Source: Excoecaria cochinchinensis
Lineage: Eukaryota > Streptophyta > Magnoliopsida > Malpighiales > Euphorbiaceae
Direction: 5' to 3'
NCBI GenBank assembly: GCA_947683425.1
Contig: CANTUQ010000037.1
Coordinates: 6,526,501-6,590,500, forward strand
DNA length: 64,000 bases
Shown here: positions 33,431 to 44,726 of the stretch, one piece after another
Layout of the letters: each line of letters opens with the position of its first letter
Position numbering within the stretch: position 1 is the first letter of the stretch
Notes under the pieces: model-generated
Database searches by the model: none
What the model was told of the DNA's origin: nothing
The model's input: only the letters and a program-made list of their open reading frames with translations
Made by a program: the position numbers and the translations under genes

Positions 33431-34741
33431 TGAGATTTGCCTCTAGCGGCCACCCGAGCGTCTGACTCGGCTATCAGCTCAGCAGCCCTCCTCTTAGCTG
33501 CTTCCTCGGCTTTCTTCTGGGCAGCCTCATCCGCCCTCCTCTTGGCAGCCTCCTCTGCCTCTCGGATTGTGTGAGCTATGGGTGCGGTGTCATCATCCGA
33601 CTCGTCCCGGAGCCTTGGAGGCCGGGTGTTCTTCAGGTGGTGGTTAGCGGCTCCGGGCACCACAGGTCTGATGGTGGACACAGTAGGAGCTGGAGGAGCA
33701 GAACAGATTGGGACAGCATCTATCACGGCAACAGAGGCAGAAGCGCTAGCAGCAGCCCGAGAGGATTGCAGCTCCGCCGAGGATACCAGCTTCCTCCTTT
33801 TCCTCTGTTCTTGGGCCCTCCGCTCGGCCTCGCGCTTTTGCTTGATCCTCTCACCGAGCTGTTTAGATGCATCGCTCCTTCCAGCCATCTCAGCTGCAAA
33901 CAGTCAATAGACAAGATAAGTCTCTCAGATTTGATACTGACAATTAATGTTAATGACATGCAATGCATGACTGATGCATGGTGACAATGTTTTCTCCTAA
34001 ATCCTAATGCTCACGTTCTACATTCTCAGCGTCTTTGGCGCCAGGAGAGCCAAACAGGGTGGTCAGGAGAAAACTGGACTCATAAGGCTCTCCATGCCTG
34101 CTAACGGCATCCAGTAACTTCTTTATGTCGCCCTCGTACATAGGCTGACCGGTGGCTAGGTCTTTCAGAATCCTGACCCTAGCCGATCGGGTGAGGCGCA
34201 CCCCAAATCCACCTTTCCTCCCCACCGAGAAATACTTTTCTTTATACCCTTTCATAGAGGTGGGGACGAACATCAACTTTCTCTTTGGGCGACTTGTGAA
34301 GAAGTACTCCGTCCCGTCGCTCCGACCCGAGATGTAGAAGAAGTGAGTGAAAAGCTCCAGGGTCGGTGCTACCGCCTCTATCTTGCAGAGGATTTTGAAG
34401 CACGCCACCGATCTCCAACCGTTCGGGTGTAATTGGTTAGGGGCGAGACCATACCCCCTCAGTATCGCCATTTCAAAGGCGCCCAGCGAAAACCTCAGGC
34501 CTGCATCTAGGCTCGAGAGGTGGCAGATGAACCATTCCCTGTTGTCTTGGCCGAAAGGCCCTTCTGTCACCGCCATTGAATCTGGGCAGGCCAACACCGA
34601 TATGTCACCAGGAAGGCCGTACTTGGAGGGAATTTCAGCCACCTCCCCAGCGGTCAGTCGAGAGTGCAACTCGACGGCTGGCTTGTTCTCATACCAATCC
34701 AGAAAGCTTGTGTCTAATGTTTCAGCGCTACTGGAGGCCAT
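33403..34741 (-). CDS. antisense spliced ORF of the Tat element (Transposase_28-like plus coiled-coil)
   Basis: Exon 1: 34741-34015, ATG at 34741 (MASSSAETLD). Intron 34014-33894 with GTGAGC donor and TTTGCAG acceptor. Exon 2: 33893-33403. The phase is kept and the joined frame is open for 405 codons. Exon 1 matches the plant family called putative gypsy-type transposon (Transposase_28): a GLPGDISVLACP start, GAFEMAILRGYGLAPNQLHP and NGWRSVACFKIL. Exon 2 is basic, then Ala/Glu/Arg-rich and likely coiled-coil (REAEEAAKRRADEAAQKKAE). Its function is not known. Such antisense genes are known from Grande-like Tat elements. The last 11-12 residues are read from the reverse of integrase sequence, a by-product of the deletion at about 33430. 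Confidence 0.75.
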
Positions 34742-35269
34742 CTTCAACAAAAAAGAATGAAGGAAAGGTGCAACTCTCTAATTTCTAAATGAAATGGGTG
34801 TAGGAAGAAAGTAAAAGACGAAATCACAAAGAAAGCAAAAGGGGAAAAAGTTACTTACTTGATAAAGAGACTTAAGAAATTTGAAGAAGAAACAAAGGAT
34901 AGTTGCAGAAATCTGGGAATTCGAGAAGAGATTTTGACAGAGCTTCGCTAGGGATTTCGAAAATAAAGAGGAAATGCTTTACAAAGTCCCCTATTTATAA
35001 GCCAAAAGCTTCTGGAACACGCCAAACAACGTGCCATTTACCGAGCGCCACGTGTCGAAAGATATTATGCCTCTGCGAAGAGCGAAGCGTCGCCCTCGGT
35101 ACATGCGCAGTATTAAATGAATACAGCTGTCCAGGCAGGCGCGTCTCTTCAGAAAAGGCGCCTCCTAAATTCAAAAAGCGCGCCAGTACGCGTCCTCGGA
35201 TCGGGAAAGTCTAGAGCTAATTCCATCCGAACGGACAGTCAAAGGAAAACTCATGCCCGATCGGACCCG

Positions 35270-35285
35270 TTGAGGGGGGGACAAG
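35270..35285 (+). promoter_or_regulatory. polypurine tract of the Tat-lineage element
   Basis: TTGAGGGGGGGACAAG directly before the right LTR. Bases 34760-35270 hold the upstream (promoter-side) region of the antisense gene and no sense gene. Confidence 0.85.
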
Positions 35286-35752
35286 TGATAATACAGCAAA
35301 TACCATTTGCTCTAAGGCCCATTCAGTCGGCCCATTCAACTGGCAAGGCCCAAAGCCCATCAGCCAAAGGTATCAGACACAAGCTCCTAGGCAACGCACA
35401 TGCCCGATCGGCTGATGTGACCGCCAGTCCCATCAGCCTCCTGACACAAGGCAGCGCCCATACCTACCACCTGCTCCCTATCATATCGCCGAATACCTAC
35501 TCTGACAGCCAGTAATCACTCCCCAGGCACTCGAGTGCCCCTCAATTATCTCATATAAATAGCCCAGCCAACGATAGCTCCAGGTATTGAATCCAAGACT
35601 TTCTATCTCTAAAGCACTTTATCTCTCTAAGCTACTAACTTAAGCTTCGGAGTGCTCACGCTTGGTCCGACCGGGCTCCTCTTATTGCAGGTTTCTCTCA
35701 TCCGATCGAATCGCGCTCTCTCCTACAGATAAAGACTTTCTCGGCTTTATCA
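35286..35752 (+). repeat. 3' LTR of the Tat-lineage element
   Basis: 467 bp, TGATAATACAG to CTTTATCA, the same length as the left LTR with about 16 substitutions counted by eye. Confidence 0.93.
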
Positions 35753-35757
35753 TTTAG

Positions 35758-36536
35758 GAAAACCTATACTTTAGTTCCTGAACTATTCAATTTTTTCTGA
35801 TTGAATTCTTGAACTTTAAAAACTAGATATTAGGCCCTTATAATTTAATTTTACTCGTTATTTGGTCCCTGCGTGTTTCCTGAATTCTTTGAATTTATGA
35901 TATTGCTCAAAACTATTTCTTTTCCTCCCAAAACTTATTTTTCTTCTTCAAATATGTCCAATACATATAAAAACACTCCAAAATTTTTAATCCAAAACTC
36001 TAATTCCATTCAAAGTGAGTCTCTTTACTCTAGAAATTTTAAGTCACCCAGGTGGAATTACAAAATTACTTTGGGATCTTTAAAATTATTTTGACGATTG
36101 GATTCTAATGTTTCGAACTTCTTTCAATTTTTCATATTCATTAAAGTACCGAAAACTTGCAACAAAACCCAAAGACTACCTGTTCTTGAGAAAATAATTA
36201 TCAAACTCCCTATTCTTTGAGTTTATGATATTGCTCAAAACATTTCTTTTCCTCCCAAAACTTATTTTTCTTCTTCAAATACGTCCAATACCTATAAAAG
36301 CACTCCAAAATATTTAATCCAAGACTCTAGTACCATTCAAAGCGAGTCTCTCTACTCTAGAAATTCTAAGTCACCTAGGTGGAATTACAAAGTTACTTTG
36401 GGATCTTTAAAATTATTTTGACGACTGGATTCTAAAGTTTCAAACTTCTTTCAATTTTTCATATTCGTTAAAATACCGAAAACTTGCGATGAAACCCAAA
36501 GACTCCTTGTTCTTGAGAAAATAATTATCAAACTCG
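35758..36536 (-). repeat. two inverted copies of the viral intergenic block
   Basis: 35758-36208 and 36209-36536 are direct repeats of each other, period about 327 over the shared part (for example ATGATATTGCTCAAAAC at both). Both are the reverse complement of 36537-37013. The first begins right after the Tat element target duplication, so the Tat element inserted at or near the edge of the viral locus. Confidence 0.82.
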
Positions 36537-37013
36537 TTTTATGCATAAAGGCTTTCAGAATGTTTAGAAGAATTGGCTATAAGATAGAGCGAGTTTGAGA
36601 ATTATTTTCACAAGAACAGAGAGCCTTTGAGTTTGGTTGCAAGTTCTTGATACTTTAATGAAGTAAAAAATTGAGTGAAATCTGAAACTTCAGAATCTAG
36701 TCTCCAAAATAGTTTTAAAGATCATATAGTAGCTTTATAATTTTGCCTAGGTGAGTTAAAATTTTTCGTGTAAAGCAGGCTTACTTGGAATGGTATCAAA
36801 ACTTTGAATTAAGTATTTTAGAGTGAGTTTATAGGTATTGGACGCATCTAAAGAAGAAAAACAAATTTTGGGAGGAAAAGAAATAGTTTTGGGGCAATAT
36901 CATAAATTTAAAGAAGGGAACGCGCAAGGACCTAATAAGGTGTAAGATTATAGTACAAGAATTTAATGTGTAGTTTTTAAAGTTCATGATTAAAGTGTGA
37001 ATTTTTCCTAAAG
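36537..37013 (+). repeat. left direct copy of the viral intergenic block
   Basis: Matches 49456-49912 over its length with moderate divergence. It contains AATGGTATCAAAACTTTG at about 36789, resembling a tRNA-Met primer site with changes. A viral promoter and minus-strand start would be expected here by family knowledge. Confidence 0.8.
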
Positions 37014-37968
37014 TTTAGTGATAAAAAAGGAAGAAAGAATCGTTTAGTCCCTAGACTTTTAGGTTTTTCCGCATTAAATCCTAAAACTTTAAAAACTCCA
37101 TATTAAATTCTCGAACTTTTGATTTAGTACACATTAGGTCCTCGATAAAACCTAGAATTTTTATTAATTGCAAAATCACTCCAGAACCACATGAAGGCTA
37201 TTAAACCTAATCATTTTAAAGGATCAAAAAACCTTGAAAAGTCCAAAGACTCTTGAAAACCTTCCTACCAACTCTAATAATTCTTCAGGATTGACTTTAT
37301 TCAAAAAAATACAAGATAAAGTGAAGAGACTCTTTGAACATTATCACAATAAAGAAGTTGTTGGAAATTCACCAAAAGTTAGGCAATCCCTAGCAGATGA
37401 AGTAGAAAATTTGGTGAATGATAAGTTCGATGCAGTTGAGTATGAACATAGACCCATAAAAGACAAAGTCTTTCGCTCGTAGTGTTATGAAGCTGCAAAT
37501 TTATGAAATGTGTTATTTTGAAAATTATGCATGTGAATTCCATAAATATTGTTACAATTTAGATTATGTAACTCAAAATTATATGTCATAAATATTTTTT
37601 TCTAAGCTTCTAGAGCCCTAACCCAAAGTAGCAAAAACAGCTTACTAGCTCCTCCTAAATAAAAATAAAGTGTTACACTTAGGAGGAAAGATATAAGTAG
37701 AAAAATATGCCATAAGAAAGGCAGGCACTGAGCTCCAAGTAAGGCAAGATGCAAAACGTCTTCCTCATCTAAATAGGAGTTGTTGTTCTCAAGTTGAATA
37801 TGTTCCAGTGATATATGAATATTCTTCTAGAGATGACAACCAAAGGAGGACGGTATATTCTTTTAAAAGAAAAAAGTTCAAATGATACAAGAAAAGAAAA
37901 ATATGTGACATAAGAAAAATGAAAGAAAAAGGCTAGATGAACCTTCAAGGTTCATCGAAAGAAGGACT
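37014..37968 (+). pseudogene. pararetroviral coding remnant before the copia insertion (possible coat region)
   Basis: An 82-codon frame at 37234-37482 is Lys/Glu-rich (LFKKIQDKVKRLFEHYHNKE) and has no recognised domain. Further on, broken frames give a Tyr/Arg-rich stretch near 37790-37880. The segment continues in frame beyond the copia element at 42742, where a zinc knuckle follows. By position it could be the coat-protein body, but sequence similarity to a coat protein was not recognised. Confidence 0.5.
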
Positions 37969-38285
37969 TGTTATAAAAATAAGGACCGGATTAGAGCAAA
38001 AACCGCAGATAAAATAAAGATAATAAGGAACAAAAGATTTTAACGAGGTTCGGCCAATATTGCCTACGTCCTCGGAGACTAAGAATATTATTTCACTAAA
38101 ACTGAAAAGTGAAATAATACAAGAGAGAAGAAATATGCTTAACGAATTGACAAGCTAAGTAATAAGAGATAATTAAATCTAAAGCTATGGGACTATATTT
38201 ATAGTTACTAAAATCCCTTCCCTTTTGCTAGTTTCCCGATGTGGGATTCAATTTTTTTCTCTGCCTACAAAAGTTAACTTCAACA
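37969..38285 (-). repeat. left LTR (3' LTR) of the copia element
   Basis: 317 bp. On the plus strand it runs from TGTTATAAAAATAAGGACCG to ACTTCAACA. Confidence 0.93.
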
Positions 38286-38354
38286 ATCTCTCATTTGAAG
38301 ATTTGATTGAGTGTCAATCACATCTTCACACTATTATTTCTCTCTTTATGTTGC

Positions 38355-39854
38355 TTACGTCTCCATCAGGCTGCAAGAAGATCGACACCATAAAAATTTG
38401 TCAGTATTGATTGCCTTTGTCAAGAAATCTGCTAGGTTGTATTTGGTATGAATTTTCTGCATATCTACTATTCCTTCTTCTACTTTCTCATGAACGAAGT
38501 GGTACTGCACCCTTATGTGCTTGGTCTTCGAATGAAATGCTGGATTCTTTGAAAGATTCAAGGTACTCTGACTGTCACAAAATAAAGAAATTTTCTCTTG
38601 CTTATGCCCGAGTTCCTCCAAAGGCATTTTCAACCATATTGCTTCTTTACTGGCTTGTGTAGCTACTATATATTCTGCTTCTGTTGTTGATGTGGCCACA
38701 ACTGATTGCAGTTTTGAAACCCAGCTTACAGTTCCACCAGCAAATTTAGACACATAACCTGTAGTAGATTTGCTTTTATCAAGATCACCTGCATAATCTG
38801 AATCAACATATCCACTGATAATAAAGTCTGATCCTCCATAACATAATGCAACATCTGAGGTTCCCTTAATGTATCTTAGGATCCTCTTAACATAATTCCA
38901 ATGCTCTCTACCAGGATTCGCCATGTATCCACTAACCACTCTCACTGCATGTGCAATATCTGATCTCGTACATATCATAGCGAACATTAAACTCCCCACT
39001 GCTGATGCATACGGCACTTGAGACATCTCCATCCTCTCTTCTTCATTGCTAGGACTCATCTTTGAGGATAACTTGAAATTAACAAGAAGTGGGGTAGAAA
39101 TTGGCTTACAATCTTGCATGTTGAAACGTCGCAAGATTTTCTTTAAATAATTCTTTTGAGAAAGCCAAATCTTCCTATTATTTCTATCTCGGTGAATTTG
39201 CATCCCTAGAATCTTGTTTGTTGGTCCCAAGTCCTTCATATCAAATTCCCTAGCCAACTGAGCCTTTAACTCCTTGATGCGATCTTTGTTGGGGCCTGCT
39301 ACCAACATGTCATCTACATACAATAGCAAGATAATGACATCATTTTCACCAAACCTCTTAAAATATGCACAAGGGTCTGCATTTAGCCTACTGTATCCAA
39401 GACTCATAATGAAAGAATCAAATCTCTTGTACCAACACCTTGGCGCCCGTTTTAGACCGTACAGAGATTTGTTCAACCTACAAACCAAGTTCTCATTTCC
39501 TTTTTCTTCAAAACCTTCTGGTTGGAGCATGTAAATTTCTTCTTCAAGATCTCCACGAAGAAATGCAGTTTTCACATCTAACTGCTCAAGATGCAAGTCA
39601 AAATTTGCACATATTGCCAGGACTATTCGGATTATAGTGAGACAAACCACAGGTGAGAAGATTTCATTAAAGTCCACCCCTTCTTTCTGAGCATATCCTT
39701 TTACCACCAATCTAGCACGATATCTCTCAATTTGATTATCACCATCCCGCTTGATTTTGTAGACCCATTTATTGCCTATGGGTTTTCTCCCTTGCGGTAG
39801 TGACACCAGTTCCCATGTCTTATTTTTATGAAGAGCTTTAATTTCATCTTGCAT
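38355..39854 (-). pseudogene. copia reverse transcriptase and RNase H (open 499-codon block)
   Basis: Open from 39854 to 38355, but cut off from upstream pol by stops, so it is listed as part of a broken gene. Reverse transcriptase: WVYKIKRDGDNQIERYRARL, LDVKTAFLRGDLEEEIYM, SLYGLKRAPRCWY and the catalytic LLYVDDMLVAG. RNase H: GYVDSDYAGDLDKSKSTTGY, STTEAEYI, LFCDSQSTLNLSKNP and a terminal IRVQYHFVHEKVEEG. The active residues seen are intact in this block. The overall type is that of Tnt1/Tork copia elements. Confidence 0.92.
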
Positions 39855-40402
39855 TGCTGCAATCCACTGAGATGCATCTGAACTATTTTTGCTTCTTGGA
39901 GAGTTGATGGCTCTCCATCCTCAGTTAGAAGATAATATGCAATATTACCCTCCATAATGTAATCTAAGTGCCAATTAGGCGGCCTTCTTGTGCGAGTTGA
40001 TTGCCTATTATTTGAAACTTTAGCTTCGACTGGCTCTTGTTCCTCGTGCTCTGGTCCAGTTTCAGAAGAATTACTAGTTTTTTATTCTCTTTCTACACAT
40101 ACTATTGTAGTTTCTGACTTTTCTTCACTTTCTGCTTGCTCTTGATCTTTATCTTCTACAAAGATAACTTTTTTGCTGACAACAACCTTGTGGGTAGTTG
40201 GATCCCACAGGTGATACCCCTTTACTCCTTCAGCATACCCCAAGAATATGCATTTTCTGGATTTTGGATCCAGTTTTGTAGTTTCTTGGGTATTTTACAT
40301 CATATAAGCAGAACTTCCAAATACATGGAGGTTTGAATAATCCACCGGTTTTTCAGCCCACATCTCCATTGGTGTCTTACACTCAATTGCAGTTGATGGA
40401 GC

Positions 40403-41426
40403 TCAATTCACCACATAACAGGCAGTATTGACTGCTTTCGCCCAGAATTTCTTATCTAAACCTGCAGTTCTCATTATTGCTCTTGTTCTTTCCAACAGAG
40501 TTCTGTTCATCCGCTCTGCCACTCCATTTTGTTGAGGAGTGTATGCTGTAGTGAACTGTCTTTTGATGCCTTCTTGTTTACAGAATTCATCAAATTCTTT
40601 ACTGGTGTATTCTCCTCCATTATCTGTCCTCAAACACGTGATCTTTTGGCCAGATTCAAGTTCCACTCGCGCTTTGTAAGTTTTGAAGACTGGAAATACA
40701 TCTGCTTTCTTCTTGATAGGAAACACCCAACACCTCCTGGAGTAATCATCGATAAACGACACAAAATAGTTTGCTCCTCCTAAGGATGACACTGGTGCTT
40801 GCCATACATTAGAATGAACTAATTCCAGAATGGCTTTGCTTCTGAAATTTGATGTGTTGAACTTCAACCGATCACAATACAATGCTCACAAAAAGGTAGT
40901 GAGACCTTTGTGAGACCTAAAAGTAGATTTTTTTCTGCAATAATTTTTATTCCTTGTTCAGACATATGCCCAAGTTTCTTGTGCCAAGTCATCGCACGTT
41001 TTTCACTTAGACTGGTCGTGGCAACAAATGCTTCTCTTTCTTGCAAAGTCTCTCCCATTATCATGTATAAATTTGCAACTATCTTTTCTCCCTTCATAAG
41101 TACAAGCGCTCCTCTTGATATCTTCGAGATCCCTTTCTCACCATTGAACTTGCATCCCAAATCATCCAATTGTCCTAAAGACAATAGGTTTTTCTTTAGG
41201 CCCTCCACATGTCGTACATCTTGAATAGTACAAATTGTACCATCATACATCTTCAGCTTAATAGTTCCAATGCCAACAATCTTCAAGGCATGATCATTGC
41301 AGCCGTACACAGATCCTCCAGAGATAGGTTCATATTGATGGAACTATTATCTTCAATAAGTCATGTGAAATATAGCTCTTGAGTCAAGAATCCATACTTC
41401 AGCAAATCTTTTTCTGCCTTCATAAG
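40403..41426 (-). pseudogene. copia protease and integrase, broken and with altered catalytic residues
   Basis: Protease: the strand near 41395 reads WILDSRAIFHM, where Gly is expected after the Ser of the active loop, so it is probably inactive. The pre-integrase region (AMTWHKKLGHMSEQGIKII) and a Cys-His finger follow at 41310-40864. Integrase core: the first motif reads ELVHSNVW with Asn where the family has the first catalytic Asp. TDNGGEYTS and NGVAERMNRTLLERTRAI are intact. Frame breaks lie at about 41310 and 40870-40880. Bases 40402-39855 hold the integrase tail and linker in pieces with stops. Confidence 0.88.
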
Positions 41427-42169
41427 TCATTGCTGCTTCACAACATAGAGCATCTCCGCTATTGGAACAGCTTGCCACATTTTCTTAAGAATCAAAGCTT
41501 TTTTTAAACTCCAACAATCCTTCTTCAAGTGACCCTTCTTACCACAGTTGTAGCATTTAACATTCTTCTTACTTCTTGATTTTGATCTATCATGATTGTG
41601 GCTCCCACTTGAGCCACGTTCTGTTGACCTCCCTCTCGTAACTGTCAGGGCTTCCACATGCTGTGAACTTGCCTGCCTGTCTTCTTTATTTTTACACCGA
41701 TTTTCTTCCTCTAGAACAGCGGCTGCAACATCATCGAAGACTAGAATATCCGTAAGGATATTATTTGTTAAGTTAATAATGAGTTGATCATACGAATCTG
41801 GTAAACTTTGAAGTAAAAGCTCAGTACGTTCTACTGTCTCTATTTTATAACCCAAAGAAGTGAGTTGAGAAAATAGAGTATTCAAAGTATTGATGTGCTC
41901 TGTCACTGAATACGAAGAGTATAGAGTTTTCTTTTAAGGAAAATTTTATTGTGGAGTGATTTGGTCTCGTACAACTTAGTAAGGTGATCCCAGACTTTCT
42001 TTGCTGTCTTCTTCTCTTCTATGCTTGACAACACCCCATCTGCTAATGCCAGATGAAGATTTGCCATAGCATTTCCATCCATCTCGTTCCATTTATTATC
42101 ATCTGTGAAATCAGCTGGCCTTTGACTTATAGCTGCTAGGCAATTATCTTTTCGCAAGATAGCCTTCAT
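41427..42169 (-). pseudogene. copia gag, one frame break
   Basis: Two frames meet at about 41905. The N-terminal part 42169-41903 (DNKWNEMDGNAMANLHLALA, KVWDHLTKLYETKSL) is typical UBN2-like copia gag. The C-terminal part 41906-41427 ends with a Ser/Arg-rich stretch and a CCHC knuckle CYNCGKKGHLKKDC. The start codon upstream of 42169 is not certain. Confidence 0.88.
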
Positions 42170-42418
42170 CTTTAATTTTCACAGTGAAAAATTACTCCCA
42201 TTGAATTTCTCGATCTCATATTTTACCGCCATTACTTCTATCACGAACTTCTCTGCTCAAAAATCAACTCCCACTATTTCACGTGAACAGTAATCGTATA
42301 CGTGAACAGTATCGTATACGTGAACAGTTTTCAAGAAAAAGTCTTTTCTGATGTGAAAGATCAGTCTATGCTGCAATCACAGAGCATACTAAGACAGAAG
42401 TTCGGCTCTGATACCACT

Positions 42419-42736
42419 TGTTATAAAAATAAGGACCGAATTAGAGCAAAAATCGCAGCTAAAATAAAGATAATAAGAAACAAAAGATTTTAACGAGGTT
42501 CGGCCAATATTGCCTACGTTCTCGGAGACTAAAAATATTATTTCACTAAAACTGAAAAGTAAAATAATACAAGAGAGAAGAAATATGCTTAACTAATTGA
42601 TAAGCTAAGCAATAAGGGATGATTAAACCTAAAGTTATGGGACTATATTTATAGTTACAAAAATCCCTTCCCTTTTGCTAGTTTCCCGATGTGGGATGCA
42701 ATTTTTTTTCTCTGCCTACAAAAGTTGACTTCAACA
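42419..42736 (-). repeat. right LTR (5' LTR) of the copia element
   Basis: 318 bp, with several substitutions relative to the left LTR. Preceded on the plus strand by GGCTCTGATACCA, the reverse complement of the tRNA-Met primer site. Confidence 0.93.
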
Positions 42737-42741
42737 GGACT

Positions 42742-43360
42742 AACTTTAGGGATAAAGATAGGATAAAAGTATTCAAAAGAAAATACGGGAGAGAACCCAA
42801 ATGCCCTAAAGGAAAGCCTTTAAACAGTTATTCTTGTGTTGGATTTGCGGCTCAAAAAGTCACAGGGCTGATGTAACACCCTTAGTTTGATACTCATTAC
42901 TTTATACAATGCCATTACCACCTTTATTCTTACATTCACCTTAATTATCAATACCTACTCCTGATATGTATATGTACAATTTCTTCCTTATCACAACCTC
43001 TTTTGATCTTAAAATTGCTTAAACCTTTGCTCTGATACCAATAAAATATTTTTTGATCTCGGATGATATTATTCACCCCGGTATCACTATTCACGAGCGA
43101 AAAAAATACTATTTATGAACATTAAAATTTGGGCCATTACAGTTGATTCTTGTCCTCACAAGAATAAGCAAAAAGAAAATATGAGAAAAGTATTTTTTGA
43201 AGATGAGAGTTTAATTTATAAAACAATAGATGAAGAAGATTTATCTAATATAGACTCTGAGATAGATTCAGTCTATGAAGTGGTTTTTAAATATGAAACT
43301 GATGAAGATGAATCTGATTTATGGACAACTCAAATATTCATGATAAATGAAGCATAAGCT
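42742..43360 (+). pseudogene. pararetroviral zinc-knuckle segment (coat C-terminus-like)
   Basis: Just right of the copia target duplication the sequence is Arg/Lys-rich (DKDRIKVFKRKYGREP). In a shifted frame it reads the start of a CCHC knuckle, CWICGSKSHRAD. The last Cys lies after the 270-bp insertion at 42872-43141. A Lys-rich stretch and a long acidic tail (FKYETDEDESDLWTTQIF) follow to 43357. A CCHC knuckle with an acidic end fits a coat-protein C-terminus of this virus family. One frameshift and the insertion disable it. Confidence 0.65.
42872..43141 (-). mobile_element. 270-bp LTR-element remnant inside the virus
   Basis: TGTAACACCC at 42872 and CCATTACA ending at 43141 give TG...CA termini. 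Flanks GCTGA (42867-42871) and GTTGA (43142-43146) form a 5-bp duplication with one mismatch. Removing it restores the spacing of the zinc knuckle. The minus strand contains TGGTATCAGAGC (43040-43029), a tRNA-Met primer site. No two matching LTRs were recognised, so it may be an internally deleted derivative or a TRIM. Confidence 0.6.
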
Positions 43361-43524
43361 GCCATAGATAAAGAGTTAGTCCCAATGGACAATACTCTAG
43401 TACTTGAAGAGTCCTTCTAGTATGATAACCCATCTAAAAGTTGCCTAGAATGGAGATTGCTAAAAGTAGACATTTGTAATATTTACAGTAAGTCTAGATT
43501 TTAATTTTAAATCAATTGTAGATG

Positions 43525-44300
43525 TCTTTTAGCCTAAGTCAACGGCTCAGGTTTTTAGTACTGAACTAGAAATATTGGATGTGTCCCTAATCAATTTACC
43601 CAAAATTAGAGAATGGTTAAAAAATCCAAAGGTGAGTATAAGTATATTCACATAGGGCTCGTCCAAGTAGGACTAAACTCATTGTTCAACTTACCAGCAG
43701 ATAGTCCTATGATAGCAGCTATCCTGGATAAAATATGGAAAGAATTCAAAGATCAACTGATATTAGGAGCGTAGACTAACCTTGAAAAATGGTCCAGTCT
43801 GTTTTCAAACCTATCCAAACTATTTGATGGCTTTGAGTGGTAGGCATTTGGGTAATTCATTGACTCTTAGGATTAAGTTTCTAAAAAATTAATAGAATAA
43901 ATACCTAGGCAAAGTATTTAGTGTACCACACCAGGATAATTTTCAGGTTAGTAAATAAAAAAAATGCTACTATGGTAACATAGCTATTTGAAGAAAGGGT
44001 AAACAACTACAAACGATTTCATAGTAAAAAAATAAATCCTGTAGAACTAAGTTGGCCCAAAAGCTGGGTTTTCACATAACCAAATGAGCATTCTAGACCA
44101 ATTGGCTCCTCATAGATAACACAAGGAGGGAGAAACATACTTTTGCAACTAAAAGAAACTATGAGAATTCTTAAGATTGCTGATCAACTTTCCAGAAGAT
44201 CTATATCTTCTAGAATCAGTGAAGAAACCCAAAAGTAGAGCCATAATTGTGAAGAATGTCATCAATGAAAGAAGAAGGTCAGACATCTGTAAATAATAGG
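43525..44300 (+). pseudogene. pararetroviral movement-protein-like segment
   Basis: The frame over about 43628-43771 reads KYIHIGLVQVGLNSLF followed by ILDKIW, a pattern I associate with the conserved core of 30K-type caulimovirid movement proteins. A TAG ends it at about 43770, and later pieces are interrupted by many stops up to about 44300. The protein would open plasmodesmata for cell-to-cell spread; this copy cannot be made. It lies downstream of the zinc-knuckle segment rather than upstream. Confidence 0.6.
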
Positions 44301-44539
44301 AAAATAATAGGTTACAAAGACTTTAGTTTACCTATTTATGCAAATGATGATGAGAGTCAAGAAAGTGTAAGAGCCATGAGACATAAAACATTAATTCCTG
44401 AGGTTGTAAAGGAGATTTAAAAGATCTCCCACCAACATTCTATCCCTTTTGAGGAAATATAGAAAATGGTTTCCCCTATCCTAGTCGATTCTAAAAAGGA
44501 TTTTAAGCCTTGACAAAGCAAGTCTCAACACATACATTG

Positions 44540-44720
44540 AGGTAGCATTTGAATTTCCTGCTTATTATGATTATTCTATAGATACTTTGATTGACACGGG
44601 ATCAACAATAAATAGTGCAAAACAAAATGCATTGCCTGATGAATGGTGGCAATCATTGGCCAAACCTATAATGTTAAAAATTGCAAGAGGTAAGGTAAAT
44701 CTGGTTACGCATCAAGCTAA
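44540..44720 (+). pseudogene. pararetroviral aspartic protease segment
   Basis: The reading SIDTLIDTGSTINSAKQNAL contains an intact DTGS active-site loop. The frame is lost after about 44720. It belongs between the capsid/movement part and the reverse transcriptase. Confidence 0.75.
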
Positions 44721-44726
44721 ATAGGT

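Larger units (their letters stand above)
27944..35752 (+). mobile_element. Tat-lineage Ty3/gypsy retrotransposon, complete ends, decayed gag-pol
   Basis: The element is 7.8 kb, flanked by a perfect 5-bp duplication TTTAG (27939-27943, 35753-35757), with LTRs of 467 bp each. A hand comparison of the LTRs gives about 16 differences (about 3.4 percent). A primer-site-like sequence follows the left LTR and a G-run polypurine tract precedes the right LTR. Sense genes: gag, protease, reverse transcriptase, two RNase H domains, integrase. A two-exon antisense gene fills the 3' part. The dual RNase H and the antisense gene mark the Tat group. Stops and a deletion at about 33430 make it non-autonomous. 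Confidence 0.93.
37969..42736 (-). mobile_element. Ty1/copia retrotransposon (Tork/Tnt1-like), decayed
   Basis: 4768 bp flanked by a perfect 5-bp duplication GGACT (37964-37968, 42737-42741). LTRs 37969-38285 and 42419-42736, both TGTTATAAAAATAAGG to CTTCAACA. On the minus strand the order is gag, protease, integrase, reverse transcriptase, RNase H, the copia order. The primer site TGGTATCAGAGCC (tRNA-Met) lies next to the right LTR at about 42403-42415. It is inserted into the endogenous virus. Confidence 0.94.
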
